Source: Erwinia persicina
Lineage (GTDB): Bacteria > Pseudomonadota > Gammaproteobacteria > Enterobacterales > Enterobacteriaceae
NCBI RefSeq assembly: GCF_014838825.1
Contig: NZ_JACYMO010000005.1
Span: 62,001 to 126,000, forward strand
DNA: 64,000 nucleotides
Direction: 5' to 3'
Shown: in pieces, positions 34,543 through 44,060 of the stretch
Position numbering within the stretch: the first letter of the stretch is position 1
Layout of the letters: each line of letters starts with the position of its first letter
Translations under genes and position numbers: made by a program
Notes under the pieces: model-generated
Databases searched by the model: none
What the model saw: the letters and a program-made list of their open reading frames with translations, nothing else
Told to the model about the DNA's origin: nothing

Positions 34543-36591
34543 ATGAGTCGTAATCAACAGGCGCTGTTTGATGGAGCGCTGATGCGTACCGCGCTGCTCG
34601 ATGCGTTTAAAAAACTGGATCCGCGTACCCAGGTACGCAACCCGGTGATGTTTGTGGTGTGGCTGGGCAGTATGCTGACCACGCTGCTGGCCATCGGTAT
34701 GGCCAGCGGAAACATGTCCGGAGACACCGGTTTTACGGCGGCTATTGCCGTCTGGCTGTGGTTTACCGTGCTGTTTGCCAATATGGCTGAAGCCCTGGCG
34801 GAAGGGCGCAGTAAGGCGCAGGCCAACAGCCTGAAGGGCATTACCAAAACCAGCTTTGCCAAAAAACTCGGGGAACCGAAATACGGAGCCAGCCATCAGT
34901 CGGTGGCCGCCGAATCGCTGCGTAAAGGCGACTGGGTGCTGGTGGAAGCCGGCGATATGATCCCCTGTGATGGCGAGGTGCTGGAGGGGGGCGCATCGGT
35001 GGATGAAAGCGCCATTACCGGTGAGTCAGCGCCGGTGATCCGCGAATCCGGCGGTGACTTCTCCTCGGTGACCGGTGGTACGCGCATTCTCTCCGACTGG
35101 CTGGTGGTGCAGTGCAGTGTCAACCCGGGGGAGACCTTCCTGGATCGCATGATCGCCATGGTGGAAGGGGCCAAACGGCGTAAAACGCCAAACGAGATTG
35201 CGCTGACCATTCTGCTGGTGGCGCTGACCATCGTCTTTCTGCTGGCCACCGCGACGCTGTATCCGTTTACCGCCTGGGCGGGAGAGCCGGTCAGTCTGAC
35301 CGTGCTGGTGGCGCTGCTGGTGTGCCTGATCCCCACCACCATCGGCGGCCTGCTGTCGGCCATTGGCGTGGCGGGCATGAGCCGCATGCTGGGGGCCAAT
35401 GTTATCGCCACCAGCGGGCGCGCGGTGGAAGCCGCCGGTGATGTGGACGTCCTGCTGCTGGATAAAACCGGCACCATCACCCTCGGTAACCGTCAGGCAA
35501 CACAGTTCCTGCCGGCCGCCGGTATCAGTGAACAGCAGCTGGCCGATGCCGCGCAGCTGGCCTCACTGGCTGACGAAACCCCGGAAGGGCGCAGCATCGT
35601 GGTACTGGCCAAGCAGAAATTTAATCTGCGCGAACGTGACCTGAAAAGCCTGGATGCCACCTTTATTCCGTTCTCGGCGCAGACCCGTATGAGCGGAGTG
35701 AACGTACAGGATCGGACGGTACGTAAAGGGGCAGTGGATGCAGTACGCCGCCATATCGACAGCAACGGCGGCCAGTTTCCCATTGAAGTGAACGGGCTGG
35801 TGGAGCAGGTGGCGCGCGCCGGCGGTACGCCGCTGGTGGTGTGCGACGGTGCCACCGTGCTGGGCGTGGTCGAACTGAAAGATATCGTTAAAGGCGGCAT
35901 CAAAGAGCGCTTTGCCGAACTGCGCAAAATGGGCATCAAAACCGTGATGATCACCGGGGATAACCCGCTGACAGCGGCGGCTATTGCCGCCGAAGCCGGG
36001 GTGGATGACTTCCTGTCGGAGGCGACGCCGGAAGCCAAACTGGCGCTGATCCGCCAGTATCAGGCAGAAGGACGGCTGGTCGCCATGACCGGGGATGGCA
36101 CCAACGACGCGCCGGCGCTGGCCCAGGCCGACGTGGCGGTGGCGATGAACTCAGGGACGCAGGCGGCGAAAGAAGCGGGCAACATGGTCGATCTGGACTC
36201 TAACCCGACCAAGCTGCTGGAGGTTGTGCATATCGGCAAGCAGATGCTGATGACGCGCGGGTCGCTGACCACCTTCAGCATCGCCAACGACGTGGCGAAG
36301 TACTTTGCCATTATCCCGGCCGCCTTTGCTGCCACCTTACCGCAGCTCAACCGGCTGAACGTGATGCACCTGCATTCGCCCAACTCTGCCATCCTGTCGG
36401 CGGTGATTTTTAACGCGCTGGTGATTGTGTTCCTGATCCCGCTGGCGCTGAAAGGCGTGAGCTACCGTCCGCTGAGTGCCGCCGCGCTGCTGCGCCGTAA
36501 CCTGTGGCTGTACGGTGTGGGCGGTCTGCTGGTGCCGTTCGCCGGTATTAAACTGATTGATATGCTGCTGACCCTGCTGGGTCTGGTATAA
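34543..36591 (+). CDS. kdpB: KdpB, catalytic P-type ATPase subunit
   Basis: 682 residues, the same length as E. coli KdpB. P1A-type ATPase motifs: ITGESAPV (actuator), [13 protein letters not shown] with the phosphorylated Asp307, [28 protein letters not shown] and [25 protein letters not shown]. It powers K+ import at low external K+. 16 bp after kdpA, with AGAAGAGAG as ribosome site. Confidence 0.97.
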   Translation: MSRNQQALFDGALMRTALLDAFKKLDPRTQVRNPVMFVVWLGSMLTTLLAIGMASGNMSGDTGFTAAIAVWLWFTVLFANMAEALAEGRSKAQANSLKGITKTSFAKKLGEPKYGASHQSVAAESLRKGDWVLVEAGDMIPCDGEVLEGGASVDESAITGESAPVIRESGGDFSSVTGGTRILSDWLVVQCSVNPGETFLDRMIAMVEGAKRRKTPNEIALTILLVALTIVFLLATATLYPFTAWAGEPVSLTVLVALLVCLIPTTIGGLLSAIGVAGMSRMLGANVIATSGRAVEAAGDVDVLLLDKTGTITLGNRQATQFLPAAGISEQQLADAAQLASLADETPEGRSIVVLAKQKFNLRERDLKSLDATFIPFSAQTRMSGVNVQDRTVRKGAVDAVRRHIDSNGGQFPIEVNGLVEQVARAGGTPLVVCDGATVLGVVELKDIVKGGIKERFAELRKMGIKTVMITGDNPLTAAAIAAEAGVDDFLSEATPEAKLALIRQYQAEGRLVAMTGDGTNDAPALAQADVAVAMNSGTQAAKEAGNMVDLDSNPTKLLEVVHIGKQMLMTRGSLTTFSIANDVAKYFAIIPAAFAATLPQLNRLNVMHLHSPNSAILSAVIFNALVIVFLIPLALKGVSYRPLSAAALLRRNLWLYGVGGLLVPFAGIKLIDMLLTLLGLV

Positions 36592-36599
36592 GGAAAATA

Positions 36600-37175
36600 A
36601 TGATGAGCCAATTACGTCCTGCCCTGTTTTTACTGATCGTACTGACGCTGGTGACCGGGCTGCTCTATCCTCTGTTAACCACCGGACTGGCACAGTGGTG
36701 GTTCCCGCAGCAGGCGTCCGGCTCGCTGCTGCGGGTGGAGGGCACCGTACGGGGGTCGGCCCTGATCGGCCAGAGCTTTACCCGGGCGGATTATTTCCAG
36801 GGACGGCCCTCCGCGACGGGCGATGCGGCGTATAATCCGCTGGCCTCCTCCGGCAGTAACCTGGCGGGCAGCAATCCGGCGCTGGATCAGGCGGTCGCCG
36901 GTCGCGTGGCGGCGCTGCGCGCCGCCAACCCACAGGCCAGTGCGCAGGTGCCGGTGGATCTGGTCACCGCCAGCGCCAGCGGCCTGGATCCGCAGATTTC
37001 ACCGGCCGCCGCCCGCTGGCAGGCCCCGCGCGTGGCGGAGGCGCGGCATTTACCGCTGGAAACCGTGGAGCGGCTGATTGCCGACCACACCGGGACGCCC
37101 CGTCCGGCATTTATTGGTGAACCGGGCGTTAATGTGCTGGCGCTGAATCTGGCGCTGGATGCGTTGCAGCGTTGA
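36600..37175 (+). CDS. kdpC: KdpC, K+-transporting ATPase accessory subunit
   Basis: 191 residues (start ATG at 36600 or 36603). One N-terminal membrane helix ([20 protein letters not shown]) and a periplasmic domain with family blocks [38 protein letters not shown] and the C-terminal [15 protein letters not shown]. It raises the ATP affinity of KdpB. It is followed by a strong hairpin before kdpD rather than the direct junction usual in E. coli. Confidence 0.95.
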   Translation: MMSQLRPALFLLIVLTLVTGLLYPLLTTGLAQWWFPQQASGSLLRVEGTVRGSALIGQSFTRADYFQGRPSATGDAAYNPLASSGSNLAGSNPALDQAVAGRVAALRAANPQASAQVPVDLVTASASGLDPQISPAAARWQAPRVAEARHLPLETVERLIADHTGTPRPAFIGEPGVNVLALNLALDALQR

Positions 37176-37181
37176 ACCACA

Positions 37182-37212
37182 CGCAGGCATCGGGCATCCC
37201 CCGATGCCTGCG
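37182..37212 (+). terminator. Strong hairpin between kdpC and kdpD
   Basis: Perfect 13-bp stem CGCAGGCATCGGG / CCCGATGCCTGCG with a 5-nt loop, followed by GTTTCT. It could terminate part of the transcripts or set the ratio of KdpD to the pump. Confidence 0.6.
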
Positions 37213-37236
37213 GTTTCTGGCTAATAAAGGAATCTG

Positions 37237-39927
37237 ATGAACGACGAACTCCAGCGCCCGGACCCGGATGCCTTGCTGCGTCTGGCGGCGGAAAGCCGGC
37301 GCGGTAAGCTGAAAATTTACTTTGGTGCCTGCGCGGGCGTCGGCAAAACCTGGGCGATGCTGCAGGAGGCCCGCCGTCTGCGTGCGCAGGGGCTGGAGGT
37401 GCTGGTGGGCGTGGTGGAAACGCACGAACGCCCGGAAACGGCGGCGCTGCTGGCCGGGCTGACGATACTGCCCCGCCGTGCCACCGGGCAGCATCGTCAC
37501 CCCGAGTTCGACCTGGACGCGGCGCTGGCCTGCCACCCGGCGGTGATCCTGATGGATGAGCTGGCGCACAGCAACGCGCGCGGCTCGCGCCATCCGAAGC
37601 GCTGGCAGGATATTGAAGAGCTGCTGGATGCGGGCATTGATGTGATGACCACCGTTAACGTGCAGCATCTGGAGAGCCTGAATGATGTGGTGGGCGGCGT
37701 CACCGGTATTCGCGTACGGGAAACCGTACCCGATCCCTTTTTTGATGCCGCCGACGAGGTGGTGCTGGTGGACCTGCCGCCGGACGATCTGCGCCAGCGG
37801 CTGAAAGAGGGCAAGGTCTATATCGGGGAGGGGGCCGAGCGTGCCATTGAAAACTTCTTCCGTAAAGGCAACCTGATTGCCCTGCGCGAGCTGGCGCTGC
37901 GGCGCACCGCCGACCGCGTGGACGACCAGATGCGCGCCTGGCGCGACACCCAGGGGCGCGAGAAAGTCTGGCACACCCGCGATGCGATTTTGCTGTGCAT
38001 CGGGGACAACAGCGGCAGCGAAAAGCTGGTACGCAGCGCCGCCCGCCTTGCCGCCCGGCTCGACAGCGTGTGGCACGCGGTGTATGTCGAAACCCCCCGA
38101 CTCTATCGCCTGTCTGAAGCGCGGCGGCGCGGTATTCTGCGCACGCTGCAGCTGGCACAGGATCTGGGGGCGGAAACCGCGACCCTCTCCGACCCCAGCG
38201 AAGCCAACGCCGTGCTGCGCTATGCCCGTGAACATAACCTCGGCAAAATTATTATCGGCCGTCGTCCTGCCCGGCGCGGGTGGCGTGAGCGTTTTGCTGA
38301 CCGTCTGGGGGAGCTGGGGCCGGACCTCGATATCCTTATTGTCGCGCTGGACGATCCGCCACCGGATGCCGTCAGCCCGCTGGCCCCGCGCGCCGGGGGG
38401 AGCGAAGGTAAATGGCGAGCTCAGATGAAGGGCTGCGCCGCCGCGCTGCTGCTGTGCGCGCTGGTCACCGTCGCCGGACGCTGGCTGCTGCCCGCCGTCG
38501 ACTCCGTCAACCTGGTGATGGTCTATCTGCTGTCGGTGGTGATTGTCGCCCTGCGCTATGGCCGCTGGCCGTCGGTGGCGGCAACGGTCATGAACATTGT
38601 CGCGTTCGATCTGGTGTTTGTGGCACCCACCGGCACCATGGCGGTATCGGACGTGCAGTATCTGGTGACCTTCGGCGTGATGCTGGCGGTTGGGGTCATC
38701 GTCGGCAATCTGACGGCCGGGGTGCGCTATCAGGCGCGGGTGGCGCGCTACCGTGAGCAGCGCGCTCACCATCTGTATGAGATGGCGAAGGCCCTCAGCC
38801 GCGCCCTCAGCCAGCGTGATATTGCCACCACGCTCCAGCGCAGCGTGGAGAGTACGCTGCAGGCCCGCAGCGAACTCTATTTGCCCGATGAGCAGGGTGA
38901 GCTGGTGTCGGTGGGCGATACGCACCTCAGTGCCGTACCAGACCGGGCCATTGCGCGCTGGAGCTTTGATAAAGGCCAGCCCGCCGGGGCGGGAACCGAT
39001 ACGCTGCCCGGCGTCCCCTGGCAGATGCTGCCGCTAAAAAGCGGCAGGGAAACGCTGGGCCTGCTGATCCTTGAACCGCTGAATCTGCGCCAGCTGATGA
39101 TCCCGGAGCAGCAGCGGCTGGTGGAAACCTTCACCGTGCTGATCGCCAACGCGCTGGAACGGATGAATCTCAGCCAGCGCGAGGCGGTATCCCGCCTGGC
39201 CGCCGAGCGTGAACAGCTGCGTAATGCGCTGCTGTCGGCGCTGTCCCACGACCTGCGCACGCCGCTGACGGTCCTGTTTGGTCAGGCGGAAATTCTTACC
39301 CTGGATCTGGCGTCTGAGAATTCACCTTATGCGCCTCAGGCCAGCGCGATGCGTGAGCAGACGCTGAATACCATCCGTCTGGTGAACAACCTGCTGGATA
39401 TGGCGCGTCTGCAGTCCGGCGGTTTCCTGTTACGTCGCGAGTGGATGGCGCTGGATGAACTGGTCGGCAGCACGCTGCGTCAGCTGGCACCGCTGCTGGC
39501 CGGACGCAACGTCACGCTCAGTCTGCCGCCGATGCTGCTGATCGACGTCGACGGTCCGCTGATGGAACGGGTATTAAGTAATCTGCTGGAAAACGCGCTG
39601 AAGTACGGGGGAACGGGGGCGGATATCGGCATCAGCGCCACGCAGCCGTCGGCGCAGCAGCTCCAGCTTGAGGTCTGGGACAGCGGGCCGGGCATTGTTT
39701 CCGGGCAGGAAAAGCTGATTTTCGAGAAGTTTTCACGCGGCGACAAGGAGTCGGCGGTGCCGGGGGTCGGGCTGGGACTGGCAATCTGTCAGGCGATTGT
39801 CACCCTGCACGAAGGGACGATCCGGGTGGAGAACCGGCCGCAGGGCGGGGCTCGTTTTATCATCACGCTGCCGCTCACCCCACCGCCGGTGCTTGAAGAC
39901 TATATTACGTCAGACACGACGCAATAA
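37237..39927 (+). CDS. kdpD: KdpD, K+-responsive sensor histidine kinase
   Basis: 896 residues, full length. Order: KdpD domain with Walker A GACAGVGKTW (30-39), a USP-like domain (~250-370), four membrane helices (DUF4118, ~400-495), a GAF-like domain (~515-650), HisKA with SALSHDLRTPLTVL (His671), and HATPase (NALKYGG, VWDSGPGI, GVGLGLAICQAIV). It senses low K+ or turgor and phosphorylates KdpE. The last 23 bp overlap a convergent carboxylesterase gene, leaving no room for kdpE, which follows kdpD in most enterobacteria. Confidence 0.96.
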   Translation: MNDELQRPDPDALLRLAAESRRGKLKIYFGACAGVGKTWAMLQEARRLRAQGLEVLVGVVETHERPETAALLAGLTILPRRATGQHRHPEFDLDAALACHPAVILMDELAHSNARGSRHPKRWQDIEELLDAGIDVMTTVNVQHLESLNDVVGGVTGIRVRETVPDPFFDAADEVVLVDLPPDDLRQRLKEGKVYIGEGAERAIENFFRKGNLIALRELALRRTADRVDDQMRAWRDTQGREKVWHTRDAILLCIGDNSGSEKLVRSAARLAARLDSVWHAVYVETPRLYRLSEARRRGILRTLQLAQDLGAETATLSDPSEANAVLRYAREHNLGKIIIGRRPARRGWRERFADRLGELGPDLDILIVALDDPPPDAVSPLAPRAGGSEGKWRAQMKGCAAALLLCALVTVAGRWLLPAVDSVNLVMVYLLSVVIVALRYGRWPSVAATVMNIVAFDLVFVAPTGTMAVSDVQYLVTFGVMLAVGVIVGNLTAGVRYQARVARYREQRAHHLYEMAKALSRALSQRDIATTLQRSVESTLQARSELYLPDEQGELVSVGDTHLSAVPDRAIARWSFDKGQPAGAGTDTLPGVPWQMLPLKSGRETLGLLILEPLNLRQLMIPEQQRLVETFTVLIANALERMNLSQREAVSRLAAEREQLRNALLSALSHDLRTPLTVLFGQAEILTLDLASENSPYAPQASAMREQTLNTIRLVNNLLDMARLQSGGFLLRREWMALDELVGSTLRQLAPLLAGRNVTLSLPPMLLIDVDGPLMERVLSNLLENALKYGGTGADIGISATQPSAQQLQLEVWDSGPGIVSGQEKLIFEKFSRGDKESAVPGVGLGLAICQAIVTLHEGTIRVENRPQGGARFIITLPLTPPPVLEDYITSDTTQ

Positions 39928-40507
39928 AGGCAGCGGCACGCGCGGCACCCTGCGCCGAAATGGTGTGACCCACGCCCGGTTCATACTGGCTGCTGACCTG
40001 TACGCCCAGCGTGCGCAGACGTTGCTCTGCGGATTCACTCTCCTGCACCGGGATCACCTCATCGGCCATGCCGTGTACCAGCAGCACCGGGGTATTCAGC
40101 TTGGGGGTGAACGGCGGGGGGGACGACAGGCGGCCGGAGAACGCCACAATGCCAGCCAGCGGCCAGCGGCCGGATACCAGCGCATCCAGCGCCATGATCG
40201 ACCCCTGTGAGAAGCCGGCCAGTACTACCTGGTCGGGACGGTCACTCATCTGATGGTGGTCGAGGATCGCCTGAAGTGTCTGGTCAAACGCCGCCCGCGC
40301 TTCCGCCACGCGGGCAGGGCGGTTTTCCGGGGTGACGCCCGTCAGACTGAACCACTGCCAGCCTGCGCCGTGTTCAAAATGTACAGGCGCATTGGGGCTG
40401 GCAAAGCGCACGCCCGGCAGCGTGGATGCCCAGTGGTCGCCCAGGCCCGCCAGGTCATCGCCGCTGCTGCCGACGCCATGCAGTAAAATGACAAGTCCCT
40501 GCTTCAT
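39905..40507 (-). CDS. Carboxylesterase/phospholipase-type alpha/beta hydrolase (YpfH-like)
   Basis: 200 residues. Esterase motifs: LVILLHGVGSSGDD at the N-terminus, nucleophile elbow GFSQGS, VLLVHGMADEVIP with the acid and GVGHTIS with the His. The blocks around WQWFSLTGVTPENRPARV resemble E. coli YpfH. It is cytosolic. It occupies the place where kdpE would be expected, on the opposite strand, with its last 23 bp inside the end of kdpD. Confidence 0.85.
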   Translation of the reverse strand: MKQGLVILLHGVGSSGDDLAGLGDHWASTLPGVRFASPNAPVHFEHGAGWQWFSLTGVTPENRPARVAEARAAFDQTLQAILDHHQMSDRPDQVVLAGFSQGSIMALDALVSGRWPLAGIVAFSGRLSSPPPFTPKLNTPVLLVHGMADEVIPVQESESAEQRLRTLGVQVSSQYEPGVGHTISAQGAARAAAFIASCLT

Positions 40508-40582
40508 TGTTGTCTCCTGAAATCAGTTCAAAACCGCTGTTTCCGGGCAGGAAGGCCTTATCTGCCATCAGCAGAGGCGGGC

Positions 40583-41080
40583 TTACAGCTTATCCTTGCG
40601 TGACATACTGTCCAGATAGCCCATCACAAAGGCTGACAATACAAACGTCAGGTGAATGATCACGTACCACAGCAGTTTATTATCCGGGATATTCTTCGCA
40701 TCCATAAACACCCGCAACAGGTGGATGGAGGAGATCGCCACGATGGAGGCGGCCACCTTATTCTTCAGCGAGCCGGAATCCATCTTGCCAAGCCAGTTGA
40801 GCTTCTCTTTATGCTCACCGATATCCAGCTTGGAGACAAAGTTTTCGTACCCCGACAGCATCACCATCACCAGCAGTCCGCCTACCAGCGTCATGTCAAT
40901 CATCGACAGCAGCACCAGCACCATGTCATTTTCCGTTATCTCAAGCACGTGCGGCAGCAGATGGATCAGCTCCTGGAAAAATTTAATCGCCAGCGCCACT
41001 AATCCCAGCGACAGCCCGAGGTATATCGGAGCCAGCAGCCAGCGCGCAGAATAAATCAGGTTTTCGACAAAACGTTCCAT
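40583..41080 (-). CDS. yqhA: YqhA family (UPF0114) inner-membrane protein
   Basis: 165 residues from the ATG at 41080 ([20 protein letters not shown]), nearly the E. coli length; the frame is open further to 41224 but the extra residues are not family-like. Three to four membrane helices with family blocks [25 protein letters not shown] and [24 protein letters not shown]. Function unknown in E. coli. Confidence 0.93.
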   Translation of the reverse strand: MERFVENLIYSARWLLAPIYLGLSLGLVALAIKFFQELIHLLPHVLEITENDMVLVLLSMIDMTLVGGLLVMVMLSGYENFVSKLDIGEHKEKLNWLGKMDSGSLKNKVAASIVAISSIHLLRVFMDAKNIPDNKLLWYVIIHLTFVLSAFVMGYLDSMSRKDKL

Positions 41081-41296
41081 AGCATCCAGTTCACCATTCA
41101 ACAGGGCGGACAGTATACCTGATGGCTGAAGCATTTTTTCAAGACGCGGGGGGGTAAAATCGCGGAATTTAAGCGACTTTACGTTGGGAGCCGCAACAAC
41201 AGGCGATGTTTTGCCCTGGCTCAAGGGGCGGGTCGTTCCTGCACACCCGCCTGTCCGGCGGGGTAACTGCCTGCGTTGCGTCGATAAATCGCCGGG

Positions 41297-41503
41297 CTAC
41301 AGGTTATTTTCCCGATGGGACAGGTCATCCTGGCTGCCCTGCGGCAGCAGGTCGTTAACCGGGCGCATGACCTTCTTCAACTGGCGCTCGTAGCCGAACG
41401 GGCTGCCCTGACCGCGATCGCTCTGCGAGCTGGCCGCAGCCTGGCTCACCACGGGGAAGAACATCACCGCCAGCAGGGCGGTCATTCTGGCAAACTGTGA
41501 CAC
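41297..41503 (-). CDS. Small exported protein downstream of a MarA-like gene (MarB position)
   Basis: 68 residues from the GTG at 41503 (GGAG 5 nt upstream). An N-terminal signal peptide (RMTALLAVMFFPVVSQAAA) is followed by a ~45-residue polar mature part. It starts 14 bp after the MarA/SoxS-like gene on the same strand, the place marB occupies after marA in E. coli; MarB is also a small periplasmic protein, but I see no clear sequence match. A CCCGCC/GGCGGG hairpin lies downstream (41246..41262). Confidence 0.6.
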   Translation of the reverse strand: MSQFARMTALLAVMFFPVVSQAAASSQSDRGQGSPFGYERQLKKVMRPVNDLLPQGSQDDLSHRENNL

Positions 41504-41516
41504 GTGGGCTCCGGGC

Positions 41517-41849
41517 TTAGTGATACTGACGGTACTGGATACGGTAATCACGCGGGGTGACGTTAAAGTGTTTTTTAAACACCCGCTGGAAGCACTGCTG
41601 GGACGAAAAACCGAGATCCGTCGAAATGGTCATAATGGTCTTCGTGGAGCTGACCAGGCATTGCGCGGCCTGATCGAGGCGGCGGCTGCGAATAAACGTC
41701 GCCAGGGTGATGCCTTTCTGCTGTTTAAACGCGCGCTGCAGGTGCCACTTTGAGTAGCCTGATTTGGCGGCTACCGTTTCGATATTCAGACCTTCTTCCA
41801 GGTGATCGTCGATCCAGTCGACGATCACGTCGACGATTTCATTTTTCAT
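41517..41849 (-). CDS. MarA/SoxS-type AraC-family activator
   Basis: 110 residues, the compact size of SoxS and MarA without a sensor domain. Both helix-turn-helix units are complete: IETVAAKSGYSKWHLQRAFKQQKGITLATFIRSRRL and TIMTISTDLGFSSQQCFQRVFKKHFNVTPRDYR. Such proteins activate stress and efflux genes through marboxes and are controlled by their abundance. GGAG precedes the ATG. No marR- or soxR-like gene is adjacent; a LysR gene lies divergently. Confidence 0.88.
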   Translation of the reverse strand: MKNEIVDVIVDWIDDHLEEGLNIETVAAKSGYSKWHLQRAFKQQKGITLATFIRSRRLDQAAQCLVSSTKTIMTISTDLGFSSQQCFQRVFKKHFNVTPRDYRIQYRQYH

Positions 41850-42052
41850 GTTGAACTCCGCGATGACGGGCGACGTGCGCCCACTCCTGCCTTAATAGCA
41901 CAAGGAAGTTAGTTATTATTTTGATTTTATTGGAATAAATGCGATATGAAAAAAACGAATAACATATCAAAAAAACGTGGAAGGGATGGTATTCGAGCGC
42001 TTAAAATAGTTCAAATAGATAATTTTAATCTTGGATAATAGATACTAACTAT

Positions 42053-42961
42053 ATGCCATCGAATATGGACCTTAATCTGGTCCGGGTGTTTATCGCGATT
42101 TATGAAACGCAGAGCGTCAGCGGGGCCGCTGCACGTCTGTATATCACCCAGCCTTCTGCCAGCTACGCCTTAGCCCGGCTGCGGGATGCGACGGGAAATG
42201 AGCTGTTTAAACGCAGCCGTAAAGGCATGTTGCCCACCCCCACTGCCACTCAGCTGTATACCGTATTTAAAAAATCCCTGAGCGGTATTGAGAAGGCGGT
42301 GGCGGATACCCGCAGCTTCTCGCCGGACACATCCTTTCACAAATTTCGTCTCGCCCTCTCTGACCTCGGTGAACTGCTGCTGCTACCAGGCCTGGTGCAG
42401 CACCTGCGCACTGTGGCCCCCAACGTCCAGCTGGAGGTGATCCCCGTTGAGATGCGCAAACTGGATGAGTGGCTGCTGACCGGGAAAGTTGATGCTGCGC
42501 TGTGTAGCCGCAATGAGAGTATCTCACTGGCCCAGCGTGATCGGATCATGGATGAGCGCTACGTCTGCCTGTTGAACCGGGCACATCCGCGCATCGGAGA
42601 GACGCTGACGCTGAGTGCGTACCTGGAAGAGCAGCATATTATTGTGTCGACCATCAGCGGGCATTATCTGGTCGAGGAGCGGATCAAAGAGTATGGCTTT
42701 GAGCGCCGGGTAGCGCTGGAGGTGCCGCATTTTGCCGCGCTGGGGGAGCTGATCGCTTCCAGCGAACTGCTGGTGACGCTGCCCTCCAGCGCGGCAAAAA
42801 TTTACGTGGCGCGCGGCAACGGACGGGTTATCGAGCTGCCGTTTAAGCTGCCGAATCTTGAAGTGTACCTCTATGCGCACACGGAGATCGGCGATATCAC
42901 GGCCAAAACCTGGTTTTACACGACGCTGAAAGAGACCAGCCAGCGGCTGATGGCGCGCTGA
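42053..42961 (+). CDS. LysR-family regulator, LeuO/NodD-like
   Basis: 302 residues (ATG 42053; ATG 42065, giving MDLNLVRVF, is also plausible; neither has a good ribosome site). Helix-turn-helix DLNLVRVFIAIYETQSVSGAAARLYITQPSASYALARLRDATGNELFKRS; the FRLALSDLGELLLLPGL region is typical of the NodD/LeuO/PnbR subgroup. The upstream 200 bp are AT-rich. The gene ends directly against the convergent siderophore-interacting protein gene. Target unknown. Confidence 0.86.
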   Translation: MPSNMDLNLVRVFIAIYETQSVSGAAARLYITQPSASYALARLRDATGNELFKRSRKGMLPTPTATQLYTVFKKSLSGIEKAVADTRSFSPDTSFHKFRLALSDLGELLLLPGLVQHLRTVAPNVQLEVIPVEMRKLDEWLLTGKVDAALCSRNESISLAQRDRIMDERYVCLLNRAHPRIGETLTLSAYLEEQHIIVSTISGHYLVEERIKEYGFERRVALEVPHFAALGELIASSELLVTLPSSAAKIYVARGNGRVIELPFKLPNLEVYLYAHTEIGDITAKTWFYTTLKETSQRLMAR

Positions 42962-43867
42962 TCACCCCTCGCGGCGCGGACCCCGGCTCCAGTACGCCAT
43001 AAAGCTGATGCACTCCGGCGACAGACCGCGCTCGCCAATCAGATAGCGGCGTAGCTGCTTGACGGCGCTGGACTCGGCAGCCACCCAGCCGTGGAAGCGC
43101 TTATCGCCGCTGTCGGCGCGATCCCAGAGAATATCGCCTTCGCTTTCTTCATGCAGCTCGCCGCGCACCAGCGCGCTGGCAGGCAGGATCACCTGCTGCT
43201 GTACTGCGCCCAGTAACGCTTCACCATGGGATGCTCCGATCACTTCGCGCGGCAGCCAGTGAATATCGGCAAACCGGTAGTGGCTGAGGTCAACGCAGTC
43301 GCCACGCTTCGGCACTTCGAGGAACACCTGCAGCTGCGGTGGGTTATCCCAGCCGGCCAGCTGCTCCAGGATCGCCTTTGCTGCCGGCAGCGCCGTTTCG
43401 TCCGCCACCACCAGCGCCCGTTCAACGTCCGGGTGCGGGGCCCACTCGTAGCCGCCGCTGCTGGTCGGGCAGGCGAGGTTGGGTGCCACCATTTGCAGCG
43501 CCGCACCCGGCTCCGCCGACAGCGCCCACGCCGACGCCGGACCTTCGGTGCCGTGCATGACAAACTCCACTTCCACCTCAGCGGCTTCTGCATTGACATG
43601 ACGGAGAGTATAGGTGCGCGCAATCGGACGGCTTTCCTGCGGCATGGCCCGCGCTTTCTCCCACCAGGTTTTATCCCCTTCGTCGGTCAGCGATGACGGC
43701 GTGCCGTTAAGCGACGGAAAAAGCAGCTTAATGCGCTGATCCGGCGCATCCATCTTCATCTGACGGATATCCTGGCCGCTGAAAACGCAGCGCAGCATCG
43801 AAGGTGAAAGTACCTGCTTACGCGCCAGCACCACATTAAATAAGCGATAACCCTGAACACCCGCCAT
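42962..43867 (-). CDS. Siderophore-interacting protein (FAD-dependent ferric-siderophore reductase, ViuB/YqjH type)
   Basis: 301 residues from the ATG at 43867. An FAD-binding barrel with the flavin motif RPIARTYTLRHV and a C-terminal NAD(P)-binding half with VVADETALPAAKAILE and FHGWVAAESSAVKQLRRYL. These cytosolic proteins reduce Fe3+ in imported siderophores and release Fe2+. A Fur-box-like sequence lies at 43944..43962. An extension of the frame to 44056 passes through the Fur box and is rejected. Confidence 0.9.
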   Translation of the reverse strand: MAGVQGYRLFNVVLARKQVLSPSMLRCVFSGQDIRQMKMDAPDQRIKLLFPSLNGTPSSLTDEGDKTWWEKARAMPQESRPIARTYTLRHVNAEAAEVEVEFVMHGTEGPASAWALSAEPGAALQMVAPNLACPTSSGGYEWAPHPDVERALVVADETALPAAKAILEQLAGWDNPPQLQVFLEVPKRGDCVDLSHYRFADIHWLPREVIGASHGEALLGAVQQQVILPASALVRGELHEESEGDILWDRADSGDKRFHGWVAAESSAVKQLRRYLIGERGLSPECISFMAYWSRGPRREG

Positions 43868-43943
43868 AAATCCGCCTCGTAAAGCTGAAAGCCGCGCACG
43901 TATGACAACGTGCATAAGGCCGGCAAGAATAGCAAAGCTAAAT

Positions 43944-43962
43944 GATAATGAGAATGAGTATG
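43944..43962. promoter_or_regulatory. Candidate Fur box
   Basis: GATAATGAGAATGAGTATG, about 15 of 19 matches to the Fur consensus, 77 bp upstream of the siderophore-interacting protein start. It is also ~100 bp upstream of the divergent acyltransferase-like gene. Confidence 0.65.
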
Positions 43963-44060
43963 AGCCTTCTTTACATGCAGGCCACCGTAATAACGGATTG
44001 ATCCCGGCACGAAAAGCGGTCAACGTAAGCCTTTCCCTGTGGTAACTGCGGAGCACGCCG

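Noticed and set aside
37129..38925. Long ORF of ~600 codons opposite kdpD
   Set aside because: Lies entirely antisense to kdpC/kdpD, is Arg/His/Gln-rich and resembles no family; a shadow of GC-rich coding bias.
39928..40582. Search for kdpE after kdpD on the + strand
   Set aside because: No ORF with receiver or winged-helix motifs; only the convergent carboxylesterase is present.
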